NCBI GenBank assembly: GCA_019550975.1
Contig: SDWH01000002.1
Coordinates: 237,571-301,570, forward strand
DNA length: 64,000 nt
Source: Bacteroidales bacterium SW299
GTDB lineage: Bacteria > Bacteroidota > Bacteroidia > Bacteroidales > Bacteroidaceae
Direction: 5' to 3'
Part shown: one piece after another, positions 16,874 through 25,967 of the stretch
Layout: every line of letters begins with the position of its first letter
Numbering within the stretch: the first letter of the stretch is position 1
Position numbers and translations under genes: made by a program
Notes under the pieces: generated by a model
The model's input: only the letters and a program-made list of their open reading frames with translations
The model's database searches: none
Told to the model about the DNA's origin: nothing

Positions 16874-19504
16874 ATGACAAATCGTAAATTTAGACACTAT
16901 TCTATTATTATTCAATTACTTGCAATATCTGTCTTTATGACCTCCTGTTCCGATCAAATGGAACAATCTCATGAGGGGAACCGTATCAGCTTTACAACGG
17001 ATATTCAGGATACATGGGTTTCCTTTGATGCAGATGAAGGCAGAGGGACTACGCGCTCTACTGTTTCCACCCTGCACACAGAAGGCACAAAACCTTTCTA
17101 TCTGCATACGCTTTACACCGATAGCATAGTATCTGCCTTCCTGCCTGACAGTGGTCTGTCTGCCCGTTCTGCTCCCGTTACCACGAGCAATATGTATGAT
17201 GTATTCAGCATTTCCGCCTACGCGTATACGGGCAGTTGGAACAATACGCAAACTTCGAGCTATATGTATGATGTATCGGTGAGCAAAACGGGCAGTTTAT
17301 GGGTGCCTGCTTCTATACACTATTGGCCGGGCAGTGCTTATAAATTGAAATTCTTTGCTTATGCGCCTCAGAATAACAGCGCCTATCGGCTTTCGGGACA
17401 AACAGCGGGTACGCCAACCATTGCCTGCACGGTTCCGGACAATGTAGCAGAACAGCAGGATTTGCTGGTAGCCGCATCGGGAGAAGTCAGCGGCGGAACC
17501 AATACGGCGGTCAATCTGACCTTCCACCATGCGTTGACGGCGGTGAAGTTTGTATGTGGCAGTGACATGAAGGCGGGCACGGTAAAGAGCGTTACGCTTA
17601 AAGGTGTAAACTCGGCAGGAGTTTATAATCTTGAAACCGGCACATGGAGCAACGTAGGCAATCCGAAAAACTTTTCGCAAACACTGAACCGTTCCACTTC
17701 AGGAGCACTCAATGCCGTTATTACTGCCCCGGAACAAACCTTCATGATGATTCCGCAGACCTTACCCGATGGGGCAGTAATCGAGGTAATATTCAATGAT
17801 GGAATAACCGACAATATTCTTACCGGACAGATCGGAAACAGTGAGTGGCAGAAAGGAAAGACGGTAACTTACCAGCTTTCAAGCACTTCAATAAATTGGC
17901 GGTACACGCTGGCGGTTTCCTCCGGAAACTTGTCTTTTAATTATTTGGGAGGCACGCAGACGTACAGCGTTACCAGCTACCGGAAAAACAATCAGGGAGT
18001 GACGGAGCCTGTGGAATGGTCAACCCAATATTCTGTTGACAACGGAGTGACATGGACTGACGCCAAACCCGACTGGCTCACTCAATTTACAGCAAGTGGA
18101 ACAGGAAGCGAGGAGGCCGTTCCTTTCGAGGTTACAGCCGCTGTCCAGACCGGCGTATCTCAAAGCACTCATACGGCAGCTCTCCGGGCAACGGCAGAGA
18201 AAGGCTCAAAAGCTCTTCCTTACAACCTGTCGAACAGCACGGGGGGAAAAGCTGTGGAAAATACGGCAAACTGTTACGTGGTAAATGCACCGGGCACATA
18301 TTCGCTCCCTCTGGTGTATGGCAATGCCATCAAGAACGGACAGACCAACCAGGTGGCATACACCTCTAAGGCTTCCATAAGGGGGGCGCTGAGTCCGTTC
18401 ATCAATCATCTGGGTAATGGCATAACCGACCCTTATATCGCTAACAATGCAGGCTGCATCCCCGCAAAAGCCGAATTGGTCTGGCAGGACGGTCCTTCGC
18501 TGGTAACCGATATCAAATATAACAGCGGAGCCAATGGCGGTACGATTTCTTTCACAGTAGGCAAAGAAAGCATCCGGCAGGGAAATGCCCTTATTGCCAT
18601 TAAAGACAGCCAGAATACAATTCTCTGGTCGTGGCATATTTGGGTAACGGACGAAGATGTATTCCGTACCGTCAGAGTGACCAACCATCAGAATGTTTCC
18701 TATGAATTGATGCCTGTTCAATTGGGATGGTGCGAAAAAGAAGTAGTCAGCTATGCACCCCGCTCCTGCCGGATACGATTCAGTGCCCACGGGCAGACGC
18801 GTGTCATCACCATCAACCAAACAGCTGCAACCACCTCTACCCGCGGAAACTGTACTTTCTATGAATGGGGACGCAAAGATCCCCTGCGCCCAGCCAGCGG
18901 CTATGGCAGCAACAATAAAACATGGTATAATGCAGAGGGGATTGCTTCTACGGCCAGCCATGGGGTAGAATCATTTCCGTTCGGCAGCGAGTGTATCAAA
19001 AATTACATCCGCAAACCCGACGTTATGCAAAAAGAATTATGGGGAGACAATGCGTATGTTAATTTATGGAATGCAGATTCTGATGCTTATGGCAACAATA
19101 ATACCTATAACGACACTCCAGTGATAAAAACCGTGTATGATCCCTGTCCGGCAGGTTTTTCACTGCCGCCAAGCAATGCCTTTACGGGATTCACTACAAC
19201 GGGTAAAAACGTTACCAATAATGCTGCGGAATATAACGGTGAATGGGATAGCAGCCAGCTGGGGTGGAATTTTTACTGCGGACCGAACAAGACGGGAGGA
19301 ACGATTTTCTTCCCCATAACGGGGGAGCGGCTGGCATCAGGAGGAAACGTATCGGCAACAGGTATGTTGGGGCATACTTGGTCGGCAGCCTCTGTCGGCT
19401 CCAGATATTCCCACAATCTTACTCTCCATACCAATTATCGGGTATTGCCGTTGGATAATTTTAGCAGAAGTGCAGGTCATGGCGTGCGGCCCTGTAAAGA
19501 ATAA
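16874..19504 (+). CDS. Fimbrillin-family lipoprotein with FISUMP-like C-terminus
   Basis: The 876-residue protein is read from ATG 16874, which gives a lipoprotein signal (AISVFMTSCSD, Cys 25); the frame is open further upstream but without signal sense. Residues about 30-330 are fimbrillin/Mfa-like (VSAFLPDSG, SSYMYDVSVSKTGSLWVP, YWPGSAYKLKFFAYAP, LTFHHALTAVKFV). A BACON-like Ig segment follows (about 340-520). The C-terminal 250 residues (FYEWGRKDPL, YDPCPAGFSLPPSNAF, GHGVRPCKE) resemble the FISUMP/fibrobacter paralogous domain. It is probably a surface or fimbrial tip protein. No anchor, chaperone or other fimbrial genes lie beside it. Confidence 0.85.
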   Translation: MTNRKFRHYSIIIQLLAISVFMTSCSDQMEQSHEGNRISFTTDIQDTWVSFDADEGRGTTRSTVSTLHTEGTKPFYLHTLYTDSIVSAFLPDSGLSARSAPVTTSNMYDVFSISAYAYTGSWNNTQTSSYMYDVSVSKTGSLWVPASIHYWPGSAYKLKFFAYAPQNNSAYRLSGQTAGTPTIACTVPDNVAEQQDLLVAASGEVSGGTNTAVNLTFHHALTAVKFVCGSDMKAGTVKSVTLKGVNSAGVYNLETGTWSNVGNPKNFSQTLNRSTSGALNAVITAPEQTFMMIPQTLPDGAVIEVIFNDGITDNILTGQIGNSEWQKGKTVTYQLSSTSINWRYTLAVSSGNLSFNYLGGTQTYSVTSYRKNNQGVTEPVEWSTQYSVDNGVTWTDAKPDWLTQFTASGTGSEEAVPFEVTAAVQTGVSQSTHTAALRATAEKGSKALPYNLSNSTGGKAVENTANCYVVNAPGTYSLPLVYGNAIKNGQTNQVAYTSKASIRGALSPFINHLGNGITDPYIANNAGCIPAKAELVWQDGPSLVTDIKYNSGANGGTISFTVGKESIRQGNALIAIKDSQNTILWSWHIWVTDEDVFRTVRVTNHQNVSYELMPVQLGWCEKEVVSYAPRSCRIRFSAHGQTRVITINQTAATTSTRGNCTFYEWGRKDPLRPASGYGSNNKTWYNAEGIASTASHGVESFPFGSECIKNYIRKPDVMQKELWGDNAYVNLWNADSDAYGNNNTYNDTPVIKTVYDPCPAGFSLPPSNAFTGFTTTGKNVTNNAAEYNGEWDSSQLGWNFYCGPNKTGGTIFFPITGERLASGGNVSATGMLGHTWSAASVGSRYSHNLTLHTNYRVLPLDNFSRSAGHGVRPCKE

Positions 19505-19589
19505 ATACAGGACGCGAACTTTCGCCACTTATTTCATCCGTCTGTTTTAGCAGGAATATATCCTTTAGATGCCGCGGCCGATTCTATGT

Positions 19590-19623
19590 TCCAGCCTTTG
19601 GACTATACAGTCCAGGTGCTGGA
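19590..19623. repeat. Symmetric hairpin between the fimbrillin and TPR genes
   Basis: CCAGC-CTT-TGGACT-ATAC-AGTCCA-GGT-GCTGG forms two stems separated by a symmetric internal loop. It may terminate the fimbrillin transcript, but no T-run follows on the plus strand. Confidence 0.45.
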
Positions 19624-19672
19624 GCATAAAACTGAAAGGGCGGATGTACATCTTGTACGGGCATATTCTGAA

Positions 19673-19712
19673 AAACAAAAGCCGGATACGGACCACATGA
19701 ACGTACCGGCTT
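19673..19712 (-). terminator. Terminator of the TPR gene
   Basis: On the minus strand AAGCCGG-TAC pairs with GTA-T-CCGGCTT, followed by TTGTTTTT. It lies 38 nt after the TPR stop codon. Confidence 0.65.
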
Positions 19713-19749
19713 AAAAAGTGTTTTATGGTGTGCGGAGATACTTTTCCGG

Positions 19750-20712
19750 TCAGTATATTCCCGTTTGCAGTCCGCTGTTTCCGAAGTTGCTGAAATTTCC
19801 AGAGATTTGCTCTTCCTTTTCCGGGGCGATTTCGATGGCTTTCTTCATGTCGTCCGTTGCTCCGGCCTTGTTTCCGCTGAGCAGTCGGATACGTCCTCTT
19901 TCCTGATAGAAGACGGCTTTGTCCGGCATCAGGTCGATAGCTTCTGTGTAGAGAGCTTCTGCTTCCGTCAGTTTCTTCTGTTCGTTCAGCATTTCTCCTT
20001 TCAGCAGATAGGCCGTTTCGTTGAACGGGTTGACTTCCATTACTTTGTCGAAACATTTGCAGGCTTCTTCTGTGTGGGCGAGAGCCGCTTCGATTCTCCC
20101 TTTCAGCAGCAGAGCGTCTTCATCGTCGGGATTCAGCGACAGGATACGGTTGAGGTCGTCCGTTGCTTCGCTTGCTTGCCGCATGCTCCAAAGCACTTCG
20201 GCGCGCAGTTGGTAGGCTTGTACGAATGTTTCGTTGAGCGCGATGGCCTTGGTGAGCATTACAATGGCATTCAGGTCATTGTTCAGTCCTTTGGCGGCAC
20301 GTGCTGCGAGGAAATAGGCTTGCGCGTTTTTGTCATCTGCAGCGATCACTTTCTGGCAGGCCGTATCCATGCTTTCATAATCTTGCTGGAGATAGCATAC
20401 GCTTGCCAGTGAAAGCAGGCTTTGTATGTTGGACGGATCTTTCTCTACCAGCCTGTCGAGCGTGGTACGGGCGTCATCCGTGCGGTTTGCCTGCAAGTAC
20501 GCACTGGCTAGCAGTCCCAACGTTTCCGGTTCTTCGTTCAGTGCTGCAGCCTCTTCAAAACATTTGACGGCATAGTCCAGTTTGCCCATATTCCGTGCTC
20601 TGATGCCATCGTATTTCAATATGTCGAAATTCTTCAAGTTCTGTTTTTCTTCCGGAGTCTGCTGGTCTTTTTCCTGCTTTTTTTCTCCGAATAAAGCTGA
20701 TAATAAACCCAT
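19750..20712 (-). CDS. Cytoplasmic tetratricopeptide repeat protein
   Basis: The 320-residue protein has no signal peptide. After a charged N-terminal linker it consists of about eight TPR units from residue 30 to 310 (KLDYAVKCFEEAAALNEEPE, NRTDDARTTLDRLVEKDPSN, QDYESMDTACQKVIAADDKN, LTEAEALYTEAIDLMPDKAV). TPR arrays mediate protein-protein contacts; no enzymatic domain is present and the partner is unknown. It is monocistronic, divergent from the TapB-like gene. Confidence 0.85.
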   Translation of the reverse strand: MGLLSALFGEKKQEKDQQTPEEKQNLKNFDILKYDGIRARNMGKLDYAVKCFEEAAALNEEPETLGLLASAYLQANRTDDARTTLDRLVEKDPSNIQSLLSLASVCYLQQDYESMDTACQKVIAADDKNAQAYFLAARAAKGLNNDLNAIVMLTKAIALNETFVQAYQLRAEVLWSMRQASEATDDLNRILSLNPDDEDALLLKGRIEAALAHTEEACKCFDKVMEVNPFNETAYLLKGEMLNEQKKLTEAEALYTEAIDLMPDKAVFYQERGRIRLLSGNKAGATDDMKKAIEIAPEKEEQISGNFSNFGNSGLQTGIY

Positions 20713-20741
20713 AATAAGTTGATTTAAATGTTTTTCAAGCG

Positions 20742-20749
20742 CAAAGATA
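20742..20749 (-). promoter_or_regulatory. -7 element of the TPR gene
   Basis: The minus strand reads TATCTTTG, 29 nt upstream of the ATG. It lies only 22 bp from the divergent plus-strand element at 20772-20779, so the two promoters overlap. Confidence 0.65.
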
Positions 20750-20771
20750 GGCAGAAAAAGAAAGAAATTCG

Positions 20772-20779
20772 TAAGTTTG
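20772..20779 (+). promoter_or_regulatory. -7 element of the TapB-like gene
   Basis: TAAGTTTG fits TAnnTTTG and lies 32 nt upstream of ATG 20812. Confidence 0.6.
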
Positions 20780-20811
20780 CGTCACATTTTATTGCAAAAC
20801 GGATTTGTATT

Positions 20812-21519
20812 ATGAAAAAGATTTTGTTTTTATTGGCCGGGGTGTTCGCCTGCCATGCGGCGCAGGCACAATATTTCTGCACGGCAGAAGGTACCAAACT
20901 GCATTATGTGAATTATGATGAAGTGGGGCAGAGCACCTCGGATGAGGAAATAACGGTGAAAAATGTGACCAAAGAGGGGAATACGGTGAAGGCGAGCTAT
21001 TACGACAAGATCGTGACTGTGAAAACTAAAAACAATACAAGCTATACATTATATAACTGGACTTACGACGGGACGGTTTCGACCTGTACGGAAGATTTGA
21101 TGTATGGGCCTTATGTTGATTCGGATTCCGATCCTGCCCGCTATGATACGGCGGCTCGCCTGGAATGGACGGAAAAGCTGAAGTTCAAGGGCGACAATTC
21201 GTTTTCCATAAAAGATGGGGCAGAAGCGGGGGAGAATCTTCCGGACCGGAAGTTCCAGTGGATTCGCAACATGCTGAAGAATGATGTAACCATTTCGGGC
21301 GCTTCGTATATGGGAACGGAGCAGGTGAATACGAGAGCCGGAAAATTCAATTGTGTGAAGATTTCATACCTGAAGCGGACGAAGATTATCTTGAAGACCA
21401 CTACGCTCAGGGTAAATGAATGGTATGCCAAAGGAGTGGGGCTGGTTAAGTCGGAATCGTTCAAGATGGACGGAGAGCAAGCTGGGAAAACGTTACTGGT
21501 GAAGGTGGAAAAGAACTGA
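20812..21519 (+). CDS. Secreted TapB/DUF3108-like protein
   Basis: The 235-residue protein has a signal peptide (MKKILFLLAGVFACHAAQAQ). ATG 20812 is chosen because the longer frame from 20728 starts upstream of the promoter. The mature part is a beta-rich domain (AEGTKLHYVNYD, ITVKNVTKEGNTVKASYYD, NTRAGKFNCVKISYLKRT, NEWYAKGVGLVKSES) of the DUF3108/TapB type, found in periplasmic proteins of unknown function. It is followed after 14 nt by an FKBP gene, so the two probably share a transcript. Confidence 0.75.
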   Translation: MKKILFLLAGVFACHAAQAQYFCTAEGTKLHYVNYDEVGQSTSDEEITVKNVTKEGNTVKASYYDKIVTVKTKNNTSYTLYNWTYDGTVSTCTEDLMYGPYVDSDSDPARYDTAARLEWTEKLKFKGDNSFSIKDGAEAGENLPDRKFQWIRNMLKNDVTISGASYMGTEQVNTRAGKFNCVKISYLKRTKIILKTTTLRVNEWYAKGVGLVKSESFKMDGEQAGKTLLVKVEKN

Positions 21520-21533
21520 CGGTTTGATGAGTC

Positions 21534-21932
21534 ATGGATAAGAAGACATACATACAGGCCAATAAAGATTGGCTGGCTGAAAAATCAAAGGAAGAGGGAG
21601 TACATGCTTTGGCGAAAGGAGTTTTTTATAAAGTACTTTCGTCGGGAGATTCCAGTGGCAAAAGTCCGTCGGTCCGGAGCATTGTCACCGTTCACTATAC
21701 AGGGCAGACTATCGACGGAAAGCAGTTTGATTCCAGCCGCGGGAGTGTGCCTCTGGCTATCCGTCTGAGCGATTTGATAGAAGGTTGGATAATCGCTTTG
21801 CAGCAGATGCATGTCGGTGACCGTTGGGAGGTATATATTCCTGCTGAGATGGGTTATGGAAAACTCAGTCAGCCGGGCATCCCCGGGGGATCTGTCCTGA
21901 TTTTTGATATAGAACTGCTTGGAGTCGCATAA
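21534..21932 (+). CDS. FKBP-type peptidyl-prolyl isomerase
   Basis: The 132-residue protein has no signal peptide and is probably cytoplasmic. The FKBP core is present: VTVHYTGQTIDGKQFDSS, LSDLIEGWIIALQQMHVGDR, YIPAEMGYG and PGGSVLIFDIELLGV. A 35-residue N-terminal helix precedes it. FKBPs isomerise X-Pro bonds and act as chaperones. It is the second gene of a two-gene unit. Confidence 0.92.
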   Translation: MDKKTYIQANKDWLAEKSKEEGVHALAKGVFYKVLSSGDSSGKSPSVRSIVTVHYTGQTIDGKQFDSSRGSVPLAIRLSDLIEGWIIALQQMHVGDRWEVYIPAEMGYGKLSQPGIPGGSVLIFDIELLGVA

Positions 21933-21951
21933 GGGCGGTTCATGAATAAAG

Positions 21952-22000
21952 AGAATGCTTCCATATATCAGGCATCAAAGCGGATGTATGGAAGCATTCT
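21952..22000. terminator. Shared terminator between FKBP and acyl-CoA ligase genes
   Basis: AGAATGCTTCCATA (21952-21965) and TATGGAAGCATTCT (21987-22000) form a perfect 14-bp stem between convergent genes. Confidence 0.8.
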
Positions 22001-22017
22001 TTGTTATGTATCCGTTG

Positions 22018-23670
22018 TCAGATAATTTCGATTCCCTGTTCTTTGCAAAGCTGGAGGCTCAGGTCTTTCAACTTGAACTTCTGAATTTTTCCGCTTCCTG
22101 TCATCGGGAATTCTTTGACGAAGAATATATATTTGGGAATCTTGTAGCGGGCGATTTTTCCTTGGCAGAACTCGCGGACGTCAAATTCGTTCATCGTATA
22201 TCCTTCGTGGAGAATGATGAACGCTCCTACAGCTTCACCGTATTTCTTTGACGGGACTCCGGCTACCTGCACGTCTTTTATGCCCGGCATCTGATAGAGG
22301 AACTCCTCGATTTCCCGCGGATAGATGTTTTCGCCTCCGCGGATAATCATGTCTTTGATGCGGCCTGTGATACGGAAGTTGCCGTTCTCGTCTTTTACGC
22401 CTAAGTCGCCGGAGTGCAGGAATCCGTTTTTGTCTATGACTTCTGCCGTAGCTTCCGGATTCTTGTAATATCCTTTCATTGTGTTGTATCCCCGGTTGCA
22501 CATTTCTCCCTGTACTCCAACCGGACATTCTTCGCCCGTTTCGGGATCGATGACTTTAACTTCCGTAAATTCAAATTCATGGCCTACAGTGTTGTAGCGT
22601 ACTTCCGGGTCATCGTCAATGCGGCTGTGCGTCATTCCCGGAGAGGTTTCGGTAAGACCGTATACGCTGGTTACTTTCATGAACATTTTTTCTTCCACTT
22701 GTTTCATCAGCTCCACCGGGCAAAGCGAGCCGGCCATGATGCCGGTACGCAGGCTGCTTAAGTCGAACATCGAAAACATGGGATGGTTCAGTTCTGCGAT
22801 GAACATGGTGGGTACGCCATAGAGAGCCGTACACCGTTCTTTGTGTACAGATGCCAGCACAAGCAGCGGGTCGAATTTTTCAACCATTACTTCCGTACAC
22901 CCGTGGGTGAGGCAGTTCATTGTTGCCAGCACCACGCCGAAGCAATGGAAAAGGGGCACGCAGACACACAGTTTGTCATCGGATGTAAACTTCATGTGTT
23001 CGCCTGTCAGAAAGCCGTTGTTGGCGATGTTATAATGTGTGAGCATGACGCCTTTCGGGAATCCGGTGGTTCCTGAAGTGTATTGCATGTTGACCGTATC
23101 GTGGCAGTTCACTTCCTTTTTTGCTTTGGCCAGTTCTTCGTCGTCCACATTGTTCCCGAGGAGCAGAATTTCGGCGGTATTATACATGCCCCGATACTTT
23201 TCCTGTCCGATGTAAATGACGTTTCTCATGTGCGGGAAGCGTTTGCTTTTCATCCGTCCCCGCTCAAACGTTTTCAGTTCGGGAAGCATCTTGTATGTCA
23301 TCTCCACATAGTTGCTGTCTTTCTCTCCATTGACGATGCAGAGTGTGTGCATGTCGGAGTTTTCGCAAAGGTATTCCAATTCAGCCTGCTTGTAGCTCGT
23401 ATTTACAGTTACGGCCACTGCGCCGATCTTGGCGCAGGCATAAAGAAATGTCAGCCAGTCGGGGACATTTCCTGCCCAGATGCCTACGTGTGTACCTTTT
23501 TGCACTCCGATAGCAAGCAGTCCTTTCGCCATGTTGTCTACACGCTGGTTAAACTGTTTCCATGTGAAGCGCAGGTTACGGTCGGAGTATACGAGATATT
23601 CTTTGTCGGGAGTGGTTTCTGCCCAATGTTCCAGCCATTCTCCCAGTGTCCTTTCATATAATTGCGGCAT
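22018..23670 (-). CDS. AMP-binding acyl-CoA ligase
   Basis: The 550-residue protein starts [18 protein letters not shown] at 23670, 13 nt after the upstream regulator; a longer frame to 23829 would run into that gene and is rejected. ANL-family motifs are the P-loop [55 protein letters not shown] and the catalytic Lys region TGSGKIQK. Closest in style to medium/long-chain fatty-acid-CoA ligases; the acid is not determined. The pairing with an XRE-cupin regulator suggests control by a small-molecule ligand, possibly its substrate or product. Confidence 0.9.
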   Translation of the reverse strand: MPQLYERTLGEWLEHWAETTPDKEYLVYSDRNLRFTWKQFNQRVDNMAKGLLAIGVQKGTHVGIWAGNVPDWLTFLYACAKIGAVAVTVNTSYKQAELEYLCENSDMHTLCIVNGEKDSNYVEMTYKMLPELKTFERGRMKSKRFPHMRNVIYIGQEKYRGMYNTAEILLLGNNVDDEELAKAKKEVNCHDTVNMQYTSGTTGFPKGVMLTHYNIANNGFLTGEHMKFTSDDKLCVCVPLFHCFGVVLATMNCLTHGCTEVMVEKFDPLLVLASVHKERCTALYGVPTMFIAELNHPMFSMFDLSSLRTGIMAGSLCPVELMKQVEEKMFMKVTSVYGLTETSPGMTHSRIDDDPEVRYNTVGHEFEFTEVKVIDPETGEECPVGVQGEMCNRGYNTMKGYYKNPEATAEVIDKNGFLHSGDLGVKDENGNFRITGRIKDMIIRGGENIYPREIEEFLYQMPGIKDVQVAGVPSKKYGEAVGAFIILHEGYTMNEFDVREFCQGKIARYKIPKYIFFVKEFPMTGSGKIQKFKLKDLSLQLCKEQGIEII

Positions 23671-23683
23671 AGCGGTCTGTTTT

Positions 23684-24268
23684 TTAAAGTTCGATGGGGG
23701 TGTAAACGACAGCAAGGATACGTGCGGCTTTGCCTTCATAGGCATGCACGTGATGAGGTACAATTGAGTCATAATAAATTGTATCCCCTTCATCCAGCAG
23801 GTATTTTTTCTTGCCGTATTCAACTTCAAGTTTCCCTTTCAATACCATGATGAATTCTTCTCCCTCGTGCGCCGATAGGCTGAATTCGTTGTTGCCGCTT
23901 TCATCGATGTCTATGATAAACGGATCCATGTGCCGGTCGCTTTTGGCTCTTGAAAGCGAATGATAGTGCATGTGGTGGCGTGCGTCGGATGCATTGTTCG
24001 AAAAGCTGATGGTGTCGTCAGCTTCTCCTTTCCTGCACACGACAGGTCCCTCTTCGTTGGGCTGGTCATCAAGGAATGTGCCGAGCCGTACACCCAGCGC
24101 CCTTGCTATTTTGATGAGCGGGGCAAGCGACGGAATGTCTGTATTGTCTTCGATGCGCTTGATCTGTTCGACGCTCAGTCCCGTACTTTCCGACAAATCA
24201 TTGATGCTTATTTCTTTTGTTGTTCTCAGCGATTTGATTTTTTCTCCTATAATATTTGTGTAATCCAT
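23684..24268 (-). CDS. XRE-family regulator with C-terminal cupin
   Basis: The 194-residue protein has an HTH_3 domain (residues about 8-65: [40 protein letters not shown]) and a cupin_2 domain (about 115-190: [36 protein letters not shown]). Such proteins (PuuR/SutR type) are ligand-sensing repressors or activators. It is first in a two-gene unit with the acyl-CoA ligase, so it probably controls its own operon. Confidence 0.9.
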   Translation of the reverse strand: MDYTNIIGEKIKSLRTTKEISINDLSESTGLSVEQIKRIEDNTDIPSLAPLIKIARALGVRLGTFLDDQPNEEGPVVCRKGEADDTISFSNNASDARHHMHYHSLSRAKSDRHMDPFIIDIDESGNNEFSLSAHEGEEFIMVLKGKLEVEYGKKKYLLDEGDTIYYDSIVPHHVHAYEGKAARILAVVYTPIEL

Positions 24269-24326
24269 AATTGTGTGTTTTTATCTGTCAGTTGAATGAT
24301 GGTGAAAGATTGTTTTTCAATTTCTG

Positions 24327-24334
24327 CAAATATA
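24327..24334 (-). promoter_or_regulatory. -7 element of the XRE-cupin operon
   Basis: The minus strand reads TATATTTG, 58 nt upstream of ATG 24268. Confidence 0.6.
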
Positions 24335-24464
24335 ATGTTATTTGTTGAAAAAATAAACAAATGGAGGCGTTTAAGTATCAGAAAGAAAAGAACAATATCC
24401 TGAACATCTGCGTTTTTTACTCTTCGGTGGAAGGAGAAGATATGAATGAGTTCCAAAAGTTTTG

Positions 24465-24472
24465 TATCTTTG
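24465..24472 (+). promoter_or_regulatory. -7 element of the TlpA-amidase operon
   Basis: TATCTTTG lies 23 nt upstream of ATG 24496 and excludes the longer frame starting at 24361. Confidence 0.65.
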
Positions 24473-24495
24473 GCGTGAAAATAAATTGTTACGAC

Positions 24496-25023
24496 ATGAA
24501 AAAATGTATTTTTCTTTTAGTTTTGGCTGCTTGCTTCTGTTTAAATGTTTCGGCGCAGAATGCTTCTGATGCTGCCGGTTATATTGTGAAGTTGGGCGAC
24601 GCAGCTCCGGATTTTGAGATGACGCTGACTGACGGACAGAAGGTGAAGCTTTCAGATTTGCGCGGTAAGGTAGTGATGCTTCAGTTTACGGCCAGCTGGT
24701 GCGGGGTGTGCCGTAAGGAGATGCCTTTTATCGAAAAGGATATTTGGCAGAAGCACAAGGATAATGCTTCGTTTGCTTTGTACGGAATCGACCGCGACGA
24801 ACCGTTGGAACGTGTGAAGGCATTTGCCAAACAGACGGGAGTGACTTATCCGTTGGGGCTGGATCCGGGAGCGGACATCTTTGCGCTTTATGCGGAGCGG
24901 AACGCCGGGATAACAAGGAATGTTCTGATAGATAAAGACGGAAAGATTGTCTTGATGACCCGTCTGTATAATGAAGATGAGTTTGCCGCTTTGTGCAAGA
25001 AGATTGATGAACTGTTGAAATGA
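24496..25023 (+). CDS. TlpA-like periplasmic thiol-disulfide oxidoreductase
   Basis: The 175-residue protein has a signal peptide (MKKCIFLLVLAACFCLNVSAQ) and an AhpC/TSA-thioredoxin fold: GDAAPDFEMTLTDGQKVKLS, the redox motif ASWCGVCRKEMP, YGIDRDEPLERV and TRNVLIDKDGKIV. The CxxC motif is intact. The 4-nt ATGA overlap with the amidase gene implies coupling; a link to envelope maintenance is inferred. Confidence 0.9.
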   Translation: MKKCIFLLVLAACFCLNVSAQNASDAAGYIVKLGDAAPDFEMTLTDGQKVKLSDLRGKVVMLQFTASWCGVCRKEMPFIEKDIWQKHKDNASFALYGIDRDEPLERVKAFAKQTGVTYPLGLDPGADIFALYAERNAGITRNVLIDKDGKIVLMTRLYNEDEFAALCKKIDELLK

Positions 25024-25832
25024 GAGGGATGAAGTGCTATGTGGCTTTTCTTTTGTGCTTTCTGATAGCTTTTCCTCTTTCAGCACAGAAGAAAAAGAAG
25101 AATTACGAACCGCTGTTCGGGAAGAAATACGCTTCTTATGGAAAGGTTTCGAATTCATTGGAGGGAGCTGTGTTCTATTTGGGAAGCGGGCATGGCGGAC
25201 CGGATCCGGGATGCATCGGAAAATACAGAGGAAAGGAACTTCACGAGGATGAATATGCTTATGACATCATTCTCCGACTGGGGAGAGAGCTGTTGCGCAG
25301 GGGGGCGAAGGTGCATTTCATCATTCAGGATGCGAAAGACGGCATTCGTGACCAGGAGATACTGAATAACAGCAAAAGGGAAACCTGTCTTGGGAAACCG
25401 ATACCGTTGAATCAGGTTGAGCGTCTGAAGCAGCGGTGTGATGCGCTGAACCGCTTGTCACGCAAGGACAAGAGCCGTTATAAAAGATGCGTGTTCGTTC
25501 ATGTTGACAGCCGTTCGCGCGGTGATCAGACGGATGTGTTCTTTTATCATGCTCCGGGCAGCACCTATGGAAAGCGGTTGGCGAAAGAGATTCAGCGGAC
25601 GTTCAGAGCGAAGTACGACCGGCACCAGCCTAATCGTGGCTTCGACGGCACTGTGAGCGGTCGTGACTTGTATGTGCTCCGCAACACAATTCCCGTGGCT
25701 GTTTTCCTTGAGGTGGGAAATATACAGAATGCACGCGACCAGAAACGTCTGGTCATTGCTGACAACAGGCAGGCTTTGGCTAACTGGATAGCCTTGGCCA
25801 TTGAAAAGGATTATAAGAAATCGAAGAAATAA
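25020..25832 (+). CDS. N-acetylmuramoyl-L-alanine amidase (Amidase_3)
   Basis: The 270-residue protein has a signal peptide (MRGMKCYVAFLLCFLIAFPLSAQ). The zinc amidase core has the metal ligands His in FYLGSGHGGPDPGC, Glu in KELHEDEYA and His in CVFVHVDSR, and the catalytic Glu in AVFLEVGNIQN. It cleaves the amide bond between MurNAc and the stem peptide. The insert between 115 and 150 (RETCLGKPIPLNQVERLKQR) is typical of Bacteroidetes relatives. It ends at a strong hairpin. Confidence 0.9.
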   Translation: MRGMKCYVAFLLCFLIAFPLSAQKKKKNYEPLFGKKYASYGKVSNSLEGAVFYLGSGHGGPDPGCIGKYRGKELHEDEYAYDIILRLGRELLRRGAKVHFIIQDAKDGIRDQEILNNSKRETCLGKPIPLNQVERLKQRCDALNRLSRKDKSRYKRCVFVHVDSRSRGDQTDVFFYHAPGSTYGKRLAKEIQRTFRAKYDRHQPNRGFDGTVSGRDLYVLRNTIPVAVFLEVGNIQNARDQKRLVIADNRQALANWIALAIEKDYKKSKK

Positions 25833-25869
25833 ACGGCCGGATGGTATGGGGCGTAATGCGCTATGCGTT

Positions 25870-25914
25870 GAACGCAGATTCATAAGGGGTCAATCTCTTT
25901 GTGAATCTGCGTTC
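25870..25914. terminator. Shared terminator between amidase and HExxH genes
   Basis: GAACGCAGATTCA (25870-25882) and TGAATCTGCGTTC (25902-25914) form a perfect 13-bp stem. Confidence 0.75.
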
Positions 25915-25967
25915 ATGCTATTTTACAGGCAGATGTCCTTTTGAAGAACTCTGGATAGATGCGGCTT

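Noticed and set aside
19565..20056. 163-codon minus-strand frame overlapping the TPR gene end
   Set aside because: Out-of-frame shadow of the TPR gene running into the terminator hairpins; basic, low-complexity translation.
24361..24495. N-terminal extension of the TlpA-like protein
   Set aside because: The extension lies upstream of and across the -7 element and would bury the signal peptide.
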